Translations under genes and position numbers: made by a program
NCBI GenBank assembly: GCA_002159155.1
Contig: LZRQ01000172.1
Coordinates: 1-7,521 of the forward strand
Direction: 5' to 3'
Length of the DNA: 7,521 nucleotides
Source of the DNA: Firmicutes bacterium ZCTH02-B6
GTDB lineage: Bacteria > Bacillota > Limnochordia > Limnochordales > ZCTH02-B6
Notes under the pieces: generated by a model
Database searches by the model: none
What the model saw: the letters and a program-made list of their open reading frames with translations, nothing else
Told to the model about the DNA's origin: nothing
Shown: positions 6,568 to 7,521 of the stretch, one piece after another
Layout: each line of letters opens with the position of its first letter
Numbering within the stretch: the stretch's first letter is position 1

Positions 6568-6618
6568 CGGGTCTCAACCGTGAGCCCGGATCCAGACCCA
6601 ACCGGCCGAAACCCGGCC
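6568..6618 (+). promoter_or_regulatory. Structured 5' leader of rqcH with two possible hairpins
   Basis: The predicted leader contains two potential stem-loops. The first is CGGG (6568-6571), a bulged T, then CTCA (6573-6576), loop ACCG and TGAGCCCG (6581-6588), giving eight paired bases around one bulge at the expected 5' end of the transcript. The second is GGCCG (6604-6608), loop AAACC, CGGCC (6614-6618), ending five bases before the SD GGAGG (6623-6627). An alternative pairing of GGGTCT (6569-6574) with AGACCC (6594-6599) would exclude the first hairpin. No U-run follows either stem, so these are not intrinsic terminators. In DNA this GC-rich, chance stems of 5-8 bases are common. Confidence 0.35.
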
Positions 6619-6634
6619 CACCGGAGGACTACCC

Positions 6635-7521
6635 ATGCCCTTTGACGGCCTCTTTGTGGCAGCGCTCGCCCACGAGCTGGACCAGCAGCTCGCGGAGGCG
6701 CGCATCCAGAAAATCCACCAACCCGATGCCCGCACTCTCGTGCTGCAGTGTTACAGGCCGGGCGGGACGCACAGGCTGCTCATCAGCACCGAGCCGAACT
6801 TTGCCCGGGCGCATTTGGTTGAAACCGCACCGCCCAATCCTCCTCACCCGCCCGCTTTCTGCATGCTGCTGCGCAAGCACCTGGAGCCGGCCCGCATCCT
6901 GCACGTCGCGCAGGTCGGCCTCGACCGGATACTGCACTTCACGTGCGAGTCGGTGGAGGCGTCTGGCCGCCGGGTGCGGTTCGTCCTCATCGCCGAGCTG
7001 ACCGGTCGCCACAGCAACGTGGTCCTGGTCGAGGAGTCCTCTGGTCGCATCCTCGACGCTCTCCACCGTACCGGAGCGGGGCCGAGTCCGCGCCGGGTCC
7101 TCATGCCCGGCGAAACCTACGAGCCTCCACCGGGGCCAGACAAGCGGGATCCCCGGCGCATCTCGCCCGACGAGACGCGCCGGCTCTTGGCATTGCAGCC
7201 GGCCGCGCAAAAGGTGGTCCGCACCATTACGGACCTGTTTGACGGCTTCGGTCCTTTCGCGGCCCGGGAGATCCTGTTGCGGGCCGGACTCGACCCGGAG
7301 GCAGCCCACGGGGACTTGGCGGAGAAAGATGTCGAACGGGTGGCGGCAGCGCTCGGGGACTTGGCGGCGGCCAACGCCCAGGGGCGCTTCGAGCCCACGG
7401 TCGTGCTGGACGCTGCGGGCGAACCCCAGGAGTTCTGGTTGTTCCCGCCCATCCAGACCCGAGGAACCTCCAAGCGCTGTGCCAGCGCGAGCGAGGCGGC
7501 ATCGGAGTATTTCGGCCGCCG
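6635..7521 (+). CDS. rqcH: RqcH/NFACT-family ribosome quality control protein, N-terminal part
   Basis: RqcH (YloA, relative of eukaryotic NEMF/Rqc2) binds 50S subunits carrying stalled peptidyl-tRNA and recruits alanyl-tRNA to add C-terminal Ala tails that mark the chain for degradation. Older annotations call it fibronectin-binding protein A. The window holds the first 295 codons; the frame is open at the right edge. The NFACT-N domain (about 1-170) begins MPFDGLFVAALAHEL and includes ILHVAQVGLDRILHF, with Asp97-Arg98 at the same numbers as the functionally required pair in B. subtilis RqcH, and AELTGRHSNVVLVEE at 120-134. A helix-hairpin-helix segment follows (DGFGPFAAREILLRAGLD, 203-220). 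The coiled-coil and NFACT-R parts lie beyond the edge. The ATG has GGAGG 7 bases upstream. It is divergent from the TPR/ATPase genes, whereas in B. subtilis yloA is collinear with yloB. Confidence 0.94.
   Translation, partial: MPFDGLFVAALAHELDQQLAEARIQKIHQPDARTLVLQCYRPGGTHRLLISTEPNFARAHLVETAPPNPPHPPAFCMLLRKHLEPARILHVAQVGLDRILHFTCESVEASGRRVRFVLIAELTGRHSNVVLVEESSGRILDALHRTGAGPSPRRVLMPGETYEPPPGPDKRDPRRISPDETRRLLALQPAAQKVVRTITDLFDGFGPFAAREILLRAGLDPEAAHGDLAEKDVERVAAALGDLAAANAQGRFEPTVVLDAAGEPQEFWLFPPIQTRGTSKRCASASEAASEYFGR

Noticed and set aside
6457..6634. Promoter for the TPR/ATPase unit on the minus strand
   Set aside because: TTGAGA near 6578-6573 has no acceptable -10 box at 16-18 bases, and no other pair of boxes was convincing, so none is annotated.

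Overview
The window looks like chromosomal core DNA from a GC-rich, deep-branching member of the Bacillota (Firmicutes), comparable to Symbiobacteria, Thermaerobacter or Limnochordia. Three things point there. The gene set matches the Bacillus subtilis yloA-yloB-yloC-remA-gmk-rpoZ-(coaBC)-priA locus. Shine-Dalgarno (SD) sequences are strong (AGGAGG, AGGGGGG). A gene for actinobacterial-type integration host factor (mIHF) sits inside the cluster, and as far as I know classical Bacilli lack it. Most genes start with GTG or TTG, as is common in GC-rich genomes. The lineage is inferred, not proven.

Layout. From the left edge to about 6456 all genes lie on the minus strand. In transcription order they are: a secreted TPR-repeat protein (6456-5710), a SERCA-like Ca2+ P-type ATPase (5637-2935), YicC/YloC endoribonuclease (2870-1995), mIHF (1979-1671), RemA (1626-1351), guanylate kinase (1354-698), RNA polymerase omega (701-489) and the N-terminal part of primosomal helicase PriA (517 to beyond the left edge). 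The 178-base divergent region 6457-6634 separates these from rqcH (NFACT/RqcH, yloA), which reads rightward from 6635 and is cut by the right edge.

Expression. A near-consensus housekeeping promoter (TTTACA-18-TACAAT) lies directly after the ATPase stop codon and can drive yicC-mihF-remA-gmk-rpoZ-priA as one operon. Coupling is tight: remA/gmk and gmk/rpoZ each share a GTGA start/stop overlap, and the best priA start lies inside rpoZ. The TPR and ATPase genes form a second likely unit. rqcH has its own extended -10 promoter and a leader with two possible hairpins.

How the genes work together. The operon mixes RNA turnover (YicC), nucleoid and DNA-binding regulation (mIHF, RemA), GMP phosphorylation, an RNA polymerase subunit, and replication restart. 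RqcH, which tags stalled nascent chains on ribosomes, and Ca2+ export flank it. No defence system, mobile element, CRISPR array or RNA gene was seen. The points of interest are changes to a conserved neighbourhood: insertion of mihF, loss of coaBC between rpoZ and priA, a secreted TPR gene between rqcH and the ATPase, and inversion of rqcH relative to the rest.
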